A stretch of DNA of 64,000 nt from Nautilus pompilius (Eukaryota > Mollusca > Cephalopoda > Nautilida > Nautilidae), in contig JACATO010002450.1 of NCBI GenBank assembly GCA_018389105.1, positions 1,248,501 through 1,312,500 of the forward strand. Direction: 5' to 3'. A program made the position numbers and the translations under genes. The notes under the pieces are model-generated. The model was given only the letters and a program-made list of their open reading frames with translations. It did no database searches and was not told the DNA's origin. Below, one piece after another: positions 49,779-61,283 of this stretch (its first letter is position 1; every line of letters begins with the position of its first letter).

Positions 49779-51983
49779 CAGTAAATCATCTGTTTATGCA
49801 GTGGCTGCATTCCTGAAAAAGTGTGCATAAAGTGAATTCACATAAAGCAAATAATACTTTAAGGTTAAGGTTAAGGATGTGTTCTCTATGCCCCTAATTC
49901 CATTTCTACTCAAAGAATAACAAAATAACGCAGTATAATACATGTATGGTAATAATTTAAAAATATGTACACTACTTTAGTTTTATTTGTGTACTGACAA
50001 AAACAGAAAAAAATGAACTTATGGGAATGATATGGTCTTGCAATGGTCATTGTTTATGTGTGGTGCAGAAAGAACGTGGCACAGTTATGTATGTCATTGC
50101 TGATCGTTGATAGTGTGACAGCAGCAGGGTGATAGATAAATGCCCAGGTTGTGGAAGTAGTGCAAGTATCAGGGTAGATTTTGATGGGCACAAGGATACA
50201 GGAAGTTTCAAGGTGGTTGGTGGACTAGGAGATTGCTTGAAGAACTACAAGATGCTAGACTGCTTGGCCAGTCGTTACTTTTGATTGTAGATTTTCTTGT
50301 AGGGAGCAAAAGCAGCACTCAAGTTGCGTTTAAACTACAGGCTCCTTTCAAGACTAGGGTCCATGTCAAGTGCATCTTTAACTGCTGCTCAAATTGTGAA
50401 AAAAAGTAGTACAATTTATTTGCAATTAAGCCCTTAACCTCCAGGATTACCTCTTCATCATCATCTTGTTGATCATCATCTTAATTTGTTATTTCCTTGA
50501 CATTATCAATACTTAACTCCTCCATATTATGCTAATCAAGAAGTTCCAACATATCTGTTTCCTCAAGATCTGCAAAGCCATCCTCACCAACCTCACTCCT
50601 AGTTGCACAACATCTCCCACTACATTTGAAAGTCTTGGAAAGCTGCTTAAGTCTAACATGTTCTTTCCATAGAGTTTTCCATGCAAAATTTATAGTGGAT
50701 GGTTTCACTTTATCTCTTACACCTTTGATATTCTTGATAGCATCCTTAATATTTTAAGCCTTCCACCAATCATGGCTGGGATATCATCCTTCACTCTCTG
50801 CTCTAAAGGCTGTAGCAATCAATGAGGTGGTGTTAGGGAGCAAGAAGCGATCATTGACATTGGGATGGATGTGCATCAAGTTGGGGTGTCCTGGGGTGTT
50901 ATTTGGGACAAGGAGCATCTTGAATGAAAGGTTAGACTCCCTGCAATAGCATTCAACATCCAAGACAAAATGATTTATGACACACTTTTTATAAATCTGA
51001 CCGGTCTTCCAAGCCTTCTTATTAGAAACCCAATACATGTCAAATGTTCTTACTGAGTACACTTGTGTTCATGGCATGGTACTCACAGAACAGCTTCATC
51101 ATATAATCTCCTGCAGCAATGACACAGCAGTAGCTTCAGCTTGTTCTTGGCTGCTTTGAATCTGAATGCCACATACATTCCTTGCTGATGTAGGTTGTTT
51201 TGGGCATCTGTTTCCAAAACAACAAGTCTTGTCTGCATTAAACACTTGTCTTGGGTCATAACCACCTTGAATCACAATTTGTAACTCGTCCAAAAACTTG
51301 GCAGCAGCCTTATGGTTGGTGTAGCTGACTCTCCACAAATCTTCACATCATGGAGCTTTTGGTGGCATAGAAATTTATCAAACCTCCCCTTACTTGCATT
51401 AAATGCCTTTTGTGTTCTCCCTCCTCCTATAAGCTGGTTGTAGATTTACTGAACCTTGCTCCAGGCCAGTGAGTTGCTGAGACTCAACTTCTGTTGTTTC
51501 TAGTCTTCTATCCAAAATCTTATTATTCTTCTCCAATGCTAGGTTCCACATGCTGATAGTTATTTTTTTCCAAAAGAGAGTTGAAACACTCATGTGAATT
51601 TCTGATCATCTTGGCATTCTTTTTTATCATCTATATGGTTGACTTGCTGAGGTTACAGGCTTGACTGACTGCTAAAGGCCCTTCACCATCCAAAAATTTT
51701 AAAATGTCCAGTTTTATCTCTAAAGTTAATGCAGTCCTCTTTTTTTTCATATTAGGAGGGGTAAAATTCTTGGGAAAACACTTCACGCACTCTAGCGGAC
51801 AGTGCAAAACCTGTGTGAGCATGAAGGCTGGTTTTCATTATATGTAGCTCATCTGTCGCTTCACCATCCAAACACATGTGCATCGAGCGGCTCTCTGATT
51901 GGCTTCTCCAGTTTTTTGGAGAAATTTTGTTGTCTGAGTAATGGCTTGCATATGATGAAGTTGCATAAAAAGAGGACTTATTG
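49779..51983 (-). mobile_element. Tigger transposon, near full length
   Basis: A 2205-bp element flanked by TA (49777-49778, 51984-51985). The left end is CAGTAAATCATCTGTTTATG; the right end read backwards is CAATAAGTCCTCTTTTTATG. This is an imperfect repeat of about 22 bp with four differences, suggesting a moderately old insertion. The single gene on the - strand is a Jerky/Tigger transposase. Its upstream part contains an inverted CCAAT box (GATTGGCT, about 51897), as in the MITE at 9528. Confidence 0.85.
50295..51750 (-). pseudogene. Tigger/Jerky-like transposase, broken
   Basis: Starts at 51750 with MKKKRTALTLEIKLDILKFL and AVSQACNLSKSTI (N-terminal helix-turn-helix). A degraded DNA-binding region follows. 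Then QVFNADKTCCF (about 51240) carries the first catalytic Asp, with Lys where the family has Glu, and MYWVSNKKAWKTGQIYKKCV leads to LLVPNNTPGHPN (about 50905). In that box the usual second Asp of LILDNAPGHP is Asn, so the active site is lost. HPNVNDRFLLPNTTSLI continues, and a shift leads to LLQPLEQ. The C-terminal region (INFAWKTLWKEHVRLKQL, then an acidic stretch) runs to about 50295. Several frames are used. A missing catalytic Asp plus shifts mean it is inactive. Confidence 0.85.
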
Positions 51984-51985
51984 TA

Positions 51986-53269
51986 CTAAATAAATTAAGG
52001 ACCTATATTTAGACTATAACTAATTATATATATATATATAATCTTTGTCTAAAATTACACCATGTAAGTTTGCATTACATTAAAAGAGCAGAATTCATCA
52101 ACACCATGGGAACAAAGAATTTTGTATGTGTGAGTAATCATCTGTTAAATGTATACCATTAATTGTAGTTTTTGTTATCTCCCATATATACCTGTTATTT
52201 TTCAAAATATTTGTATTCAGTGTTTGAAGTTGCAGTACAGATCAGAGCATCTTGATGGATGGCAAAAATTTTTGCTGTGATTATGAACAGGAAAATCTGT
52301 TTTAATAAATAATAGAAGTTTACACGATGCATAATTCTTTTCAAAGAGTTTGATATCAGTTGTTTCTTCCTGGAAAAGGTAAAACATACCCTTAAAGTTT
52401 TATTACAATGATGTTTAAGGCTCAGGATCAAATACACTCTTGGATAAAGAAGATGAAGCAGTGTTTTGACTTGCATCAGAGTAATTATCATAAATCAGAA
52501 GGAAAGTTACATAAAATAATTTAATTCAGTTGTCTAAAATATAAAATTACTACTCAAATCCAACAGTGCAAATTTTATTTAAGAAAAATGATTATTGTTT
52601 GTTTTATTCCCAAAATCCAAAAATGATTGAGTGTGGTAACCACAATGGTCTTCACAGAAAAAAAAAAAAAATGAACTGCTTTATTTAACAGAATTAAATT
52701 ATTGGAGAAAATCCTAAATCTGCTTTTCTATCACTTTTTTTTTTTTTAAATTTTATTTATGGTTTGTAAGATGTTCATATTTGCATTAATTGCTCATTTT
52801 TTCTTCTCTTTTTGTTGGTCTTTCTGGCATTAAAATAATGTACTCTTCTTTGATCCACATCAGTAGATTAATATATTTTTAGAGGGGAAAATCAATGTGC
52901 TAAGTGGATGATTGAATATTTGGAGATTTTGTAGCTCTAGTTTTTTAACATTGGTTCTGTTTTGTTTAATCACTTTGTGCACAGTCTGATTCTTTTGCAC
53001 ACAACAAAGTCTTCGGCAAGTTCAGTCAAGAGAATTCTGGGGATACAATTCTTGTTACAGTTAATTAATAAATAACTGATGTTCAGTCTTTCCTGATTAA
53101 TAATTATTGAAATTTGGTCTAATATATAGCTTCAATATTCAGACATAGATGGGTTAAATGTTAACAATTTTTAAAAATTATTTTTTTCACTATAACATTC
53201 ACCTGCCTGAATACTATTTAAATCCATCAACATAGAAAATAAAGCACATTTTAATTTTATTATATTTAT
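51986..53269. other. Intronic sequence, no gene seen
   Basis: AT-rich with a TA repeat at about 52025-52041 and A/T runs. A 98-codon - strand open frame (52195-52491) has no motif. Confidence 0.4.
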
Positions 53270-54182
53270 ATCTATCCCCCTATAATAATTTGAACACCAC
53301 AGACTTCACATACATTTTTTTAAAAAATGTCTATACTATAGTTGTTTGAAAGGTAATTTTCAGTAGTTGGTAGAAGCACATCTTACACAGTGCAAAGCTT
53401 GTAGATTTATAAACTTGGAATTTACCAGACTATCAATGATAACCTGGTACAGGCTTTTTCAAAAGATTCAAGGAATTATTTCAATTTCTGCTCTGATGTT
53501 AGTGTTACTAATTTGGCTCATGGTTATCTGTCAAGTGGGCTTTCTTAGGTACTTAATGAGGTTTATATCTGGGATCTGGACCAGCAAAGCAACTGCAGTT
53601 GATTCTGTCATTCTAGTTCCTAGCTGTGGTGATTCCAGTTTTCTGTGTTTCTTCATTTTTTTTTTTTTTTACAGAATATGGTGATTATAATCAAGGATAT
53701 ATATGGATATGTACTGGAGGAATTTAGATATCCATTAGTGGATGCATGTTTTAGGCAGGATAGTATTCTGATGGAAAAATATGTAGTGATGGAATTTGTG
53801 CATCCATCTTGTACATGCATGATCTGTTTCCTTCATGTGTCCAGTGGATATGAATTGATGAAGGTTAGAGTTGTGTGATGACTCTACACTGCGAACATAC
53901 AAAAGAGCTGCCAAACTGCATGTTACATCATGTTCACATCTGTCACCAACAGGTCCTATTGAGTATCCAATATAATACCTAAATCATTTCAGATAATCTT
54001 GCATAGTGTCAACTTTGTGATGTTGATATGACAATAATGAAATATCTGGGCCATCATAGAAGTCTTCTTACCTTGGTGTTCTATTTTTTAAACAGTGATA
54101 GACACTGATTAGATGTGTAAATTATGAACATATCTACTTTTCTGTGGAGATGCTTTTCAAATTATAATAGCAGGAATCGATA
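53270..54182 (-). mobile_element. Tc1-like remnant
   Basis: The ends are imperfect inverted repeats: TATCCCCCTATAATAATTTG on the left, and GATTCCTGCTATTATAATTT read from the right. The core CTAT(A/T)(A/T)TAATTTGAA lies about 8-10 bases in, with TA available at both flanks. The - strand reads, with stops, a box like PDINLIKYLRKP (about 53560), the counterpart of the Tc1 SPDLNPIENLW motif, followed by a plausible C-terminus. The second half is too decayed to read. The + strand open frames at 53367-53878 are antisense shadows. At about 0.9 kb it is shorter than a full Tc1, so part is missing. Confidence 0.55.
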
Positions 54183-55290
54183 GAATATTTTATATTTACA
54201 TTTTTGATACATTAAAATCTGTAAATATTGAGTTGGTAATACAAAAAAGAAAGATGAAATATTGAAGAAATATGCTATCTAGCAGCAAGTTGATTGAAGA
54301 TAGATAAACCCTGCACCTCAAAATCTTAAAAACAAGCCAAAGTATTTATATATTGTAGCCATCTGCCATGTATAAATAAAAGGCTGGCTGACACTTCAGA
54401 AGTAATTGAAAAAGCTTTCACAAAAACATTCCAGCTTTTCCATAATATCAGTGGAGGTTTATCATGGATTTTAGCTATGAAATTTTGTGGACTTTTACAA
54501 TGTGGTGTTATTGAAAGATACAGTATCACAGATTTTAATTTTGTTTTATTAGATTTTGGTAAAATTATCATTGAGCATAGATCAGAATTATGTTTTATGA
54601 TGGACCTGTTCATAATAAATAAACACAACAAAAAATTTTTTTTAAAAACTTTAAAAAATAATTAATCTGTAGTAATGTTGTTGTTTTGGCCTAGTGAAAA
54701 CCACCTATGGAAATAAGTTAACTAAGCATTAAACTATGGACCTTTAGTTGTAAAATTTCATTAGATGGTATGGTAGTAGATAAACACCAATTTTGATTTT
54801 AATTTTTGTTCATTTGTTCATTTTAAGTGTTTTGTTTGTTTATTTTTATAGACTTACCAGAAATATATTTTAAAATTATAATGTACTTTCTTCACTTAGT
54901 TTTTTTTTTTTTTTTAATTATTTGGGAGGAAGACAAAGGAAATAAAGTACAGAGACATTCCTCCTTTGACTTTCAAGCTCTCTATACTACTACTGAGATA
55001 TATAAAATGTTATTTATCCAGATATAAATTTTAATACAGCATCTAGTAATTTACTTGCTCAGCACATTTGTTACTTTAAAGTATAGGCTGCATTTACTTT
55101 TTTTAAAAAAAGAAAATAATACTGTAACAAAGATATTTTTTTGTTTTTCTTAAGGTTGATTGAATACTTCTGGTTTTGTTGTTGTTCTTACTTGGCCACA
55201 TACAATGTTGTTATCTTGTGATTGCCTCTTACTAATTATTCAGGGTCTTTTTCTTCATTTCTTTGTTTTTTCTTGTTTTTTTTTCTTCAG
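54183..55290. other. Intronic sequence before ankyrin exon B
   Basis: AT-rich non-coding sequence ending in a T-rich tract and CAG acceptor. A 101-codon - strand open frame (54326-54631) shows no motif. Confidence 0.4.
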
Positions 55291-55355
55291 AAAATACTGC
55301 TTTACAACTTGCCTCTCACAATGGCTGGCCAAAAGTTGTCGAAAGACTTTTACAG
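55291..55355 (+). CDS. Ankyrin-repeat protein, internal exon B
   Basis: A 65-nt internal exon preceded by a T-rich tract and CAG and followed by GTAATC. The first two bases complete a Glu codon begun by the last base of the exon at 9055-9143. The rest reads NTALQLASHNGWPKVVERLL and Gln without a stop, the two helices of a second ankyrin repeat (pattern TALHLAxxNGHxxVVxxLL). It ends exactly on a codon boundary (phase 0). Joined to exon A it gives one and two-thirds contiguous repeats with correct spacing, good evidence that the exons belong together. The next exon, expected to start with a loop like HGAxxN, was not found downstream in the window. Protein identity unknown. Confidence 0.85.
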
Positions 55356-58300
55356 GTAATCTATAAAATTTCATTTTTAATGAAACAATGTACATTAGAT
55401 GGTTCTTTGAGTTTGATTGTGGACAACTAACTTTTAAGCATAAACAACCATCAGTGTCATCTGGCTGACTTTCAGCAGCACTCCACAGTTATGCTTTTGT
55501 CATTTTCAGACTGTTGAATTTGTTTGCTTACTCTATCTTCCATTTTCAGCAGATTTGTATACTAGTTTCTGAGAAACAAATATTAACAAAAAAGTATAAA
55601 AACATCAATAATTTTGCCTTGAAAATTTGTACAAAATATGAAATTCTTTCTTCTCATTATCAAGTCAGACACTTTTTATTTTGCATATGTATTTTATCTC
55701 TAATTTTTGGTATATATCCTGTCACCTGTTAAATATTTGCATTAAAGCCATGATCTTTTTATGTTTTCTCTACACTGAAGTGATGTGCACAGATGTAAAT
55801 GCATCTGTGTGATATGGCAGATATACCTACTGTTTAGTGGAGTCTGTGTATCAAAATGTAGACAAAACATTTCTCAAAACAGGGTCATATCTGCCTCTGG
55901 TATCATGTTCAAAGCTTTCAAAACCATAGTAGAAGATTATTTGGTGGTGCAGTGGTTTATAATATTCCAAATGTTGATCATGATGATCTATTATCATTTG
56001 CTGTGACTATTCAAAACCTTCACACATTTGGTAATTTGAGAATGGATTAGCTCCCACTGATTTAAATGCAATTTTTGCTGAGGAATGCAAAGTTAGCTTT
56101 CAGTACATCATGAAAAAATTGCAAGAATTTGAAGAGAGCTTCAGTAACTATCTGCAACAGCCACACACAAGTATTCATTGTGGAAAATGTTAATCATAAA
56201 TGAACTTCTACATTTACAAATGCAAGTTTTTCTTAATTATGTGCAGAAATTTATATTGAGAATAATAGTAAAATCTTTGCAATTGTCTTTCTTGCATACT
56301 TGTTGAAATGTTTTTATTATGATTTTTTTTTTTGTGAAACAGGTGCAGCCTTTTAAAAATCATGGAATTTGTATTATTTTACCTTTTATAGGGAAACATT
56401 AATATGTTGTTTCTACATGTGGACTTTTGAAGGAAAAAAAAACAAACATTTTATTAGCTACATTTTAATTAAGGGTTTTATAAACAATGTTTAAGGAGCA
56501 AGTATTAAAAAATGATGAGGAAACCTCTGCTGGTTTAATATTACTTCAAATAAATATTAGATGGGTATGTAGTTTTTTTCCTTCATGAACATGGGGACAG
56601 TTTGACAAAGTTTAAAATTTTATGGCTTCGTTGCACAGAAATCAATATATGGTAATTAAGAGTTTAGTCACAGTATACACGGAGACAAGCTTAATAGAGT
56701 TATCATGTTTACTACTGTTTGGCTGGGCCATGACTCTTCTTTCACAACAGGAAGAATAAAAACAATAGTTTGCTAACATAGATTGTGGCATAAATTGCTA
56801 TTAGGGTTTAGTTTGCAATCTCAGCAAAGACAATGATTTCAGGTGACATTTAGTTCTGATAGCCATTTACTGAATATTTTTCTCTTTGCAGAAATAGAAT
56901 TTAAATATATTTAGTTATTTCTTTTGTATTCAAATATTTATAACTTGTAAATAAAAAGTGGATGCAAATCAGTTCAGGATCTTTAAAGTTTATTTTATTT
57001 TAGTATTTACAAGGATGCAGGGAGTCCCCAAGGAAGAAAAATGGCTATCAATGTAATTCTTAACCTGATTACCATTGATTTTGTTTGAAGAGTCCTTTGT
57101 TTTGTTGAGGTTTTTTGTTGTTTGTTTTATGTTGCTGTATTCAGATTTTCATATTTAAGTTTTACCAACTTGTGTAAACATAGTGCACTTTGTGCTCATT
57201 CAAAAACTGTAGCCTTGTTATATATAGTTTTTTGTCATTTAACTTTTGATACAAATGTGTCCTGGAATGGAAATCTACCAGGTCTTTAGCTTAAAAATTA
57301 CAAAGAAATAACTTAAAGTTCTGAAAAAATTTGGAGAAATGTTAACAATAAACTGGAAATGGTTAGTAAACCAAGCTGTTTTATGGCCATTAAATCACAA
57401 TAGATGATAAAGTAAAGGAAGTATATTTACTCATTCAGAGATAATTATTTTATAAATTGTTTACATTTTTATTGTTTTCACTTGAAAAATTCATCATTAT
57501 TGTTAAACAGTGGAAAAATTATAAGTCATTTGGAAATGCTGCAGTACTTTGCTAATGGGGTTGAAATGTTTTTCATTTGGTTTGAATACACTAAAATATT
57601 GTTTCATATTTGATTGAATGTGAAAAAGGAGCCAGATAGATTAAATGAATAATCTGGACATTTTTCAAAATTGATGTATCTGTGATTTTAGACAAGACAA
57701 CTAAGACCAATTTATTACTTTATTTATGCTTAGTTATCATCATTTTCTTTTCCAGCAACAGAGATTAAAATGTTTAACTTCAAAGTCAGCAAATGTAAAG
57801 TTAAATCTATCTAATAGAAATATTTTATTTCTTTCAATGTCTGGTTGAATAAAACAAAACAAATATCTCCAGTATTAATTTTTCTTGAATAATATTATTT
57901 ATGTAAAAAAGATAAAATATTGAATTGCTAAATACTTTTAGAATTTTGAAAACGAAATTAGAACACCTGTTTATTATCGTAGATTTTATTCAGCTTTATT
58001 ATTATTTTTTCTTTTGTTTTGGTATTCAGTTATGCTTACTTTGATATGACTTTTAAAAATAAATAAATAGAATTGTAAAACCAATAATCTCTTAAAGCTT
58101 AAAGAAAGAGGGGAAAAAATTATATCATCTGAATCCATGTTTTTTTTGAATGTGAAGCTGTCTACATTAGCATTCACTTCATTTGAGCTGTCATAATAAA
58201 TGTGCTTTTCTAGAATCTTCAAGGGAATCACTTTTGTATTTGAAGAAGTTGAATGATAAATCATCTTTATCCCAGAGATATCAGTCTGGTGGTTTTGAAT

Positions 58301-59977
58301 GCTGGCTAAGTCTGGTATTTCTAGTGAAGGGTGGTTTACAGTAAAATTATGATTGGTCATTGGGTTAAATTTAATGAAACTATTCTCTGGCCTTAGACAC
58401 ACATACTGAAGCTGCATGGCTGATGGAGAAGCTTATTTGAAGTGAACAGGAAGAGGCCATTTGAATAAATAAGCACAATGGGGGTGTAAACTGAATAAGT
58501 TCTTCATTTATGTTTCAAATTAGTGATGTTCCACTTCAGAACATTTGCCATTAGGGTTGCCAGTAAAATCTCGCAACTAACTCTCTAATGTCTTAATTTT
58601 ATCATCTTTTTTTTTTTTTTTTACATAATAGTTTGTAAAGCCATTCTCTGGAGCATTGTATTACTTCTTTCAAAATGTTTTAGAACTGAAAGGGAGCAAA
58701 AAGAAAAAGAAAAGGTTAACACATATTTCTATGTCAACTCTATTGTCAAAACTTGAATAACTTTTAGTTTTTACTTTATAATGACATACCTGTTTTAGAA
58801 TTTATGCTGTTTCTTATTTTCCTTAGGGGGGATTCTGTATATTTGTTATTGTCTACTATAGTTTTATTTCTTTTAATAAAGAAAATTAAATTGATACAAA
58901 TGATTTATCAATAATTGGTTGTTTGACAGTGGTTACCATACAAGACCATTGCAGCAACATAAATTTTGAAGATCAATAGAGCACAGATCAGCGTCCTTGT
59001 TATCTCATTCAGACTTGGACTGCAATTATGTTTTGATAGGATGCATTTGAAAATGACTCATCTGCCTGACTCAGGGAACAGCTTACAAGACAGAGTATGA
59101 AAATAGTTATACAAATTCCTCCTGCATGTATTTCATAAAACATTATAAAAATTCCTTTTGATTTTATTGACACTTCTCAGTACAAACTTTTATCTACTTG
59201 GTATTTTTTTAAAAAATACTAACACCTACCTTGAAATTTTCACTATAAAAAACAAAAAAATAGTTTTGTTGCTTTTAAATGCAGTTTATTTGTAAATTAT
59301 TCTGAGTTCCTTTTATCTTTTAGTTTGAACTTTTCCTTTTATGTTTTAAATGCTGTCTCAACACTCCTTTTACACAGATAACTCACCCTGAATTGTTTAT
59401 CTGGTATTTGTGACTGCTTGAACACATTTGTAAAACTTTAAGAAAAGAAAGTAAAATAAATAAATAAAATTATTTTTGTTGTGGGAGGGTTATTGCACTG
59501 AATATTAAATGAAATCATAATCATACAAATGAAGAAAAACATGAAAGATGTTGAGCTTAATATGCTGTGTTTGGGCAAAAGTACAAACTCCCTCTTTAGG
59601 AAGTACGTTTTGTATAGCAAACATTAGATAGTCTGTGTATGTAGTATTATTCAAAACTTTGCTGCTCAATTTAGTTTAATTGTGAATAAAAGAATTCTTA
59701 CACCAAATTTTAGACTGTTCTCTTCATGTAACATGCAGTAGTATCCAAAGATACTGAAGCATAGAATTGCAGCCATAGAACAGATAAAAAAAAAAATAAG
59801 CAGTCTTGAGTGTTACATTGCTATTTCAGGTTAAAGAATTAATTGGCTCACAAATGCAAGACTAAAATAAATTATTTTTGTAAAGACAAATTCTCTGTGA
59901 TATGAACTTGTGACTAAAGGCTATATCAATTGATCAATACCTGAAACCTTCAAAAAATATTTAGATTGGCTGTTATA
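55356..59977. other. Intron downstream of exon B
   Basis: AT-rich non-coding DNA. A slightly richer island at about 55780-56165 gives short protein-like pieces (such as IPNVDHDDLLSFAVTIQNLH on the + strand) that I cannot assign. The possible - strand coding segment at 57986-58417 is listed separately. Otherwise nothing recognised. Confidence 0.4.
57986..58417 (-). CDS. Hypothetical protein or terminal exon (143 codons)
   Basis: The longest uninterrupted frame in the window not explained by a transposon. It begins MQLQYVCLRPENSFIKFNPM and contains varied, non-repetitive sequence (for example SLEIPDLASIQNHQTDISGI), with mixed third-position bases in the first 100 codons. The last 40 codons become AT-rich. 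The sequence just before the ATG on the - strand is CTTCTCCATCAG, a plausible acceptor, so this could be the last exon of an antisense gene. The stop overlaps an AATAAA, and another lies a few bases upstream, both possible poly-A signals. No family, signal peptide or membrane segment was recognised, apart from a hydrophobic stretch (LLVLQFYLFIF) near the end. Chance is still possible. Confidence 0.3.
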   Translation of the reverse strand: MQLQYVCLRPENSFIKFNPMTNHNFTVNHPSLEIPDLASIQNHQTDISGIKMIYHSTSSNTKVIPLKILEKHIYYDSSNEVNANVDSFTFKKNMDSDDIIFSPLSLSFKRLLVLQFYLFIFKSHIKVSITEYQNKRKNNNKAE

Positions 59978-61281
59978 GGAGGTCTGTCAAAAAAGTATCT
60001 GACCTTAGGCTGGGACAAAAAAAATTACGTACTTGGTGGGGTTCAATTGATAATCCCCTTCGAAATAGGCCCCTTGTGCCTCCACACATTTAGTCCAGCG
60101 ATCCTTTCACTGTTCGAAGCACTTCTGGAATGCTCTCAGCTCCGCCATCGCATTCCGCATGATGTCCTCTCGGCTCTCAAAGTGGGAGCCTTTTAGTGGA
60201 ATCTTCATTTTTGGGAACAACCAGAAGTAAGAAGGAGCCATGTCTGGAGAGTAGGGAGCCTGTTGAATGAGCAAAATGCCTTTCTTTGCCAAGAAACCTT
60301 GGATCAGCTGCGACGAATGAGCTGGGGCGTTGTCATGATGCAGCTGCCAGTTTTGCGAGGCCCACAGATCCAGTCTCTTGCGCCGAACTGCATCACAAAG
60401 GCGTCAGAGGACTTCCTGATAGTACTCCTTTGTAACTGTTTGTCCTTCTGGTGTGTATTTGTGATGCACAACGCCTCAGTTGTCAAAGAAAACAGTCAGC
60501 ATCACCTTGATTTTGTTCCGGACCTGATGTGCTTTTTTGGGCGTTGGCCACTTCCACTGTGATGATTGAGCTTTGATTTCCAAGTCGTACCCATATACCC
60601 ACATCTCATCTCCAGTTATCATGGTATTCTGGAACTCAGGATCCCTGTTGGCTGTATCCAGCAGGTCCTACGCAAACCTCAAGACGAAGTTGTTGTTCCT
60701 GAGAAAACAGCTTGGACACAAATTTTGCTGCCACTCTGCGCAAGCCCAAATCCTCCTTTAAAATTGCATGTGCAGAATCTTTACTGATCCCAACCTCGTC
60801 ACCAATTTCCTGCACTGTCAAACAATGATCCTCCATTATCAAGCTCTGCACTTTCTCAATAACTGCATTGCGGCTTGTTGACGACCTCCCGGAACACTGG
60901 TCACTCTCCATCAATGTGCAGCCATCTTTGAACCTGTTGTATCATTCTTTTATTTGGGTAATACCCATGGCATTGTCACCAAAAGCCTGTTGAATTTTGT
61001 GAATTGTTTCCGCTTGGGTATCTCCAAGCTTTTTGCAAAACTTGATGCAAGATTGTTGCTCCACACGTTCCATCATCACAGGCGAAATGAAAATGTGACA
61101 AGTAAGTAGTACAGCTCTTCACACGCTGGCTGCCCGACAGCAACTGACGCATCCACCAAGCCTGCCAAAACCCACGTTTGCGCATGAAGGCATGCGGCTC
61201 CACTATGCACACTTTTGTCTCCTTAACATCATTACTTCCAACGGAAAAAAATAAAGTTGGATACTTTTTTGACAGACCTCA
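59978..61281 (-). mobile_element. mariner transposon, full length
   Basis: A 1304-bp element, the standard mariner size, flanked by TA (59976-59977, 61282-61283). Both ends carry GAGGTCTGTCAAAAAAGTAT as inverted repeats, identical for about 21 bp and then diverging. One transposase lies on the - strand. Interior G+C is higher than the flanks, as expected for a recently arrived element. Family judged from the protein: a mariner group similar to the human FLJ37770-type sequence. Confidence 0.95.
60005..61073 (-). pseudogene. mariner transposase (DD34D), broken
   Basis: Starts at 61073 with MERVEQQSCIKFCKKLGDTQ (N-terminal helix-turn-helix). Next come a TGA at a position where the family has Trp (IKE-stop-YNRFKDG), then SGRSSTSRNAVIEKVQSLI and the second helix-turn-helix ending LGLRRVAAKFVSKLFS. 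A frameshift near 60670 leads to NTMITGDEMWVYGYD (first Asp). QLHHDNAPAHSSQLIQ (about 60330) has the second, and APYSPDMAPSYFWLFPKMK (about 60240) the third, completing the DD34D triad. Three more TGA codons interrupt the second frame; the natural end is the TAA at 60005-60007. About 350 codons, normal length. The catalytic residues are intact but the frame is not. Confidence 0.92.
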
Positions 61282-61283
61282 TA

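Larger units (their letters stand above)
9144..55290 (+). other. Large (about 46 kb) intron of the ankyrin-repeat gene
   Basis: The GT donor at 9144 and the T-rich tract plus CAG acceptor ending at 55290 bound an interval in which no other ankyrin-like exon was recognised, and the flanking exon phases match. The interval is packed with DNA transposons, listed separately. That it is one intron is an inference: a short exon keeping the phase could have been missed, and only a spliced transcript would settle it. Confidence 0.6.
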
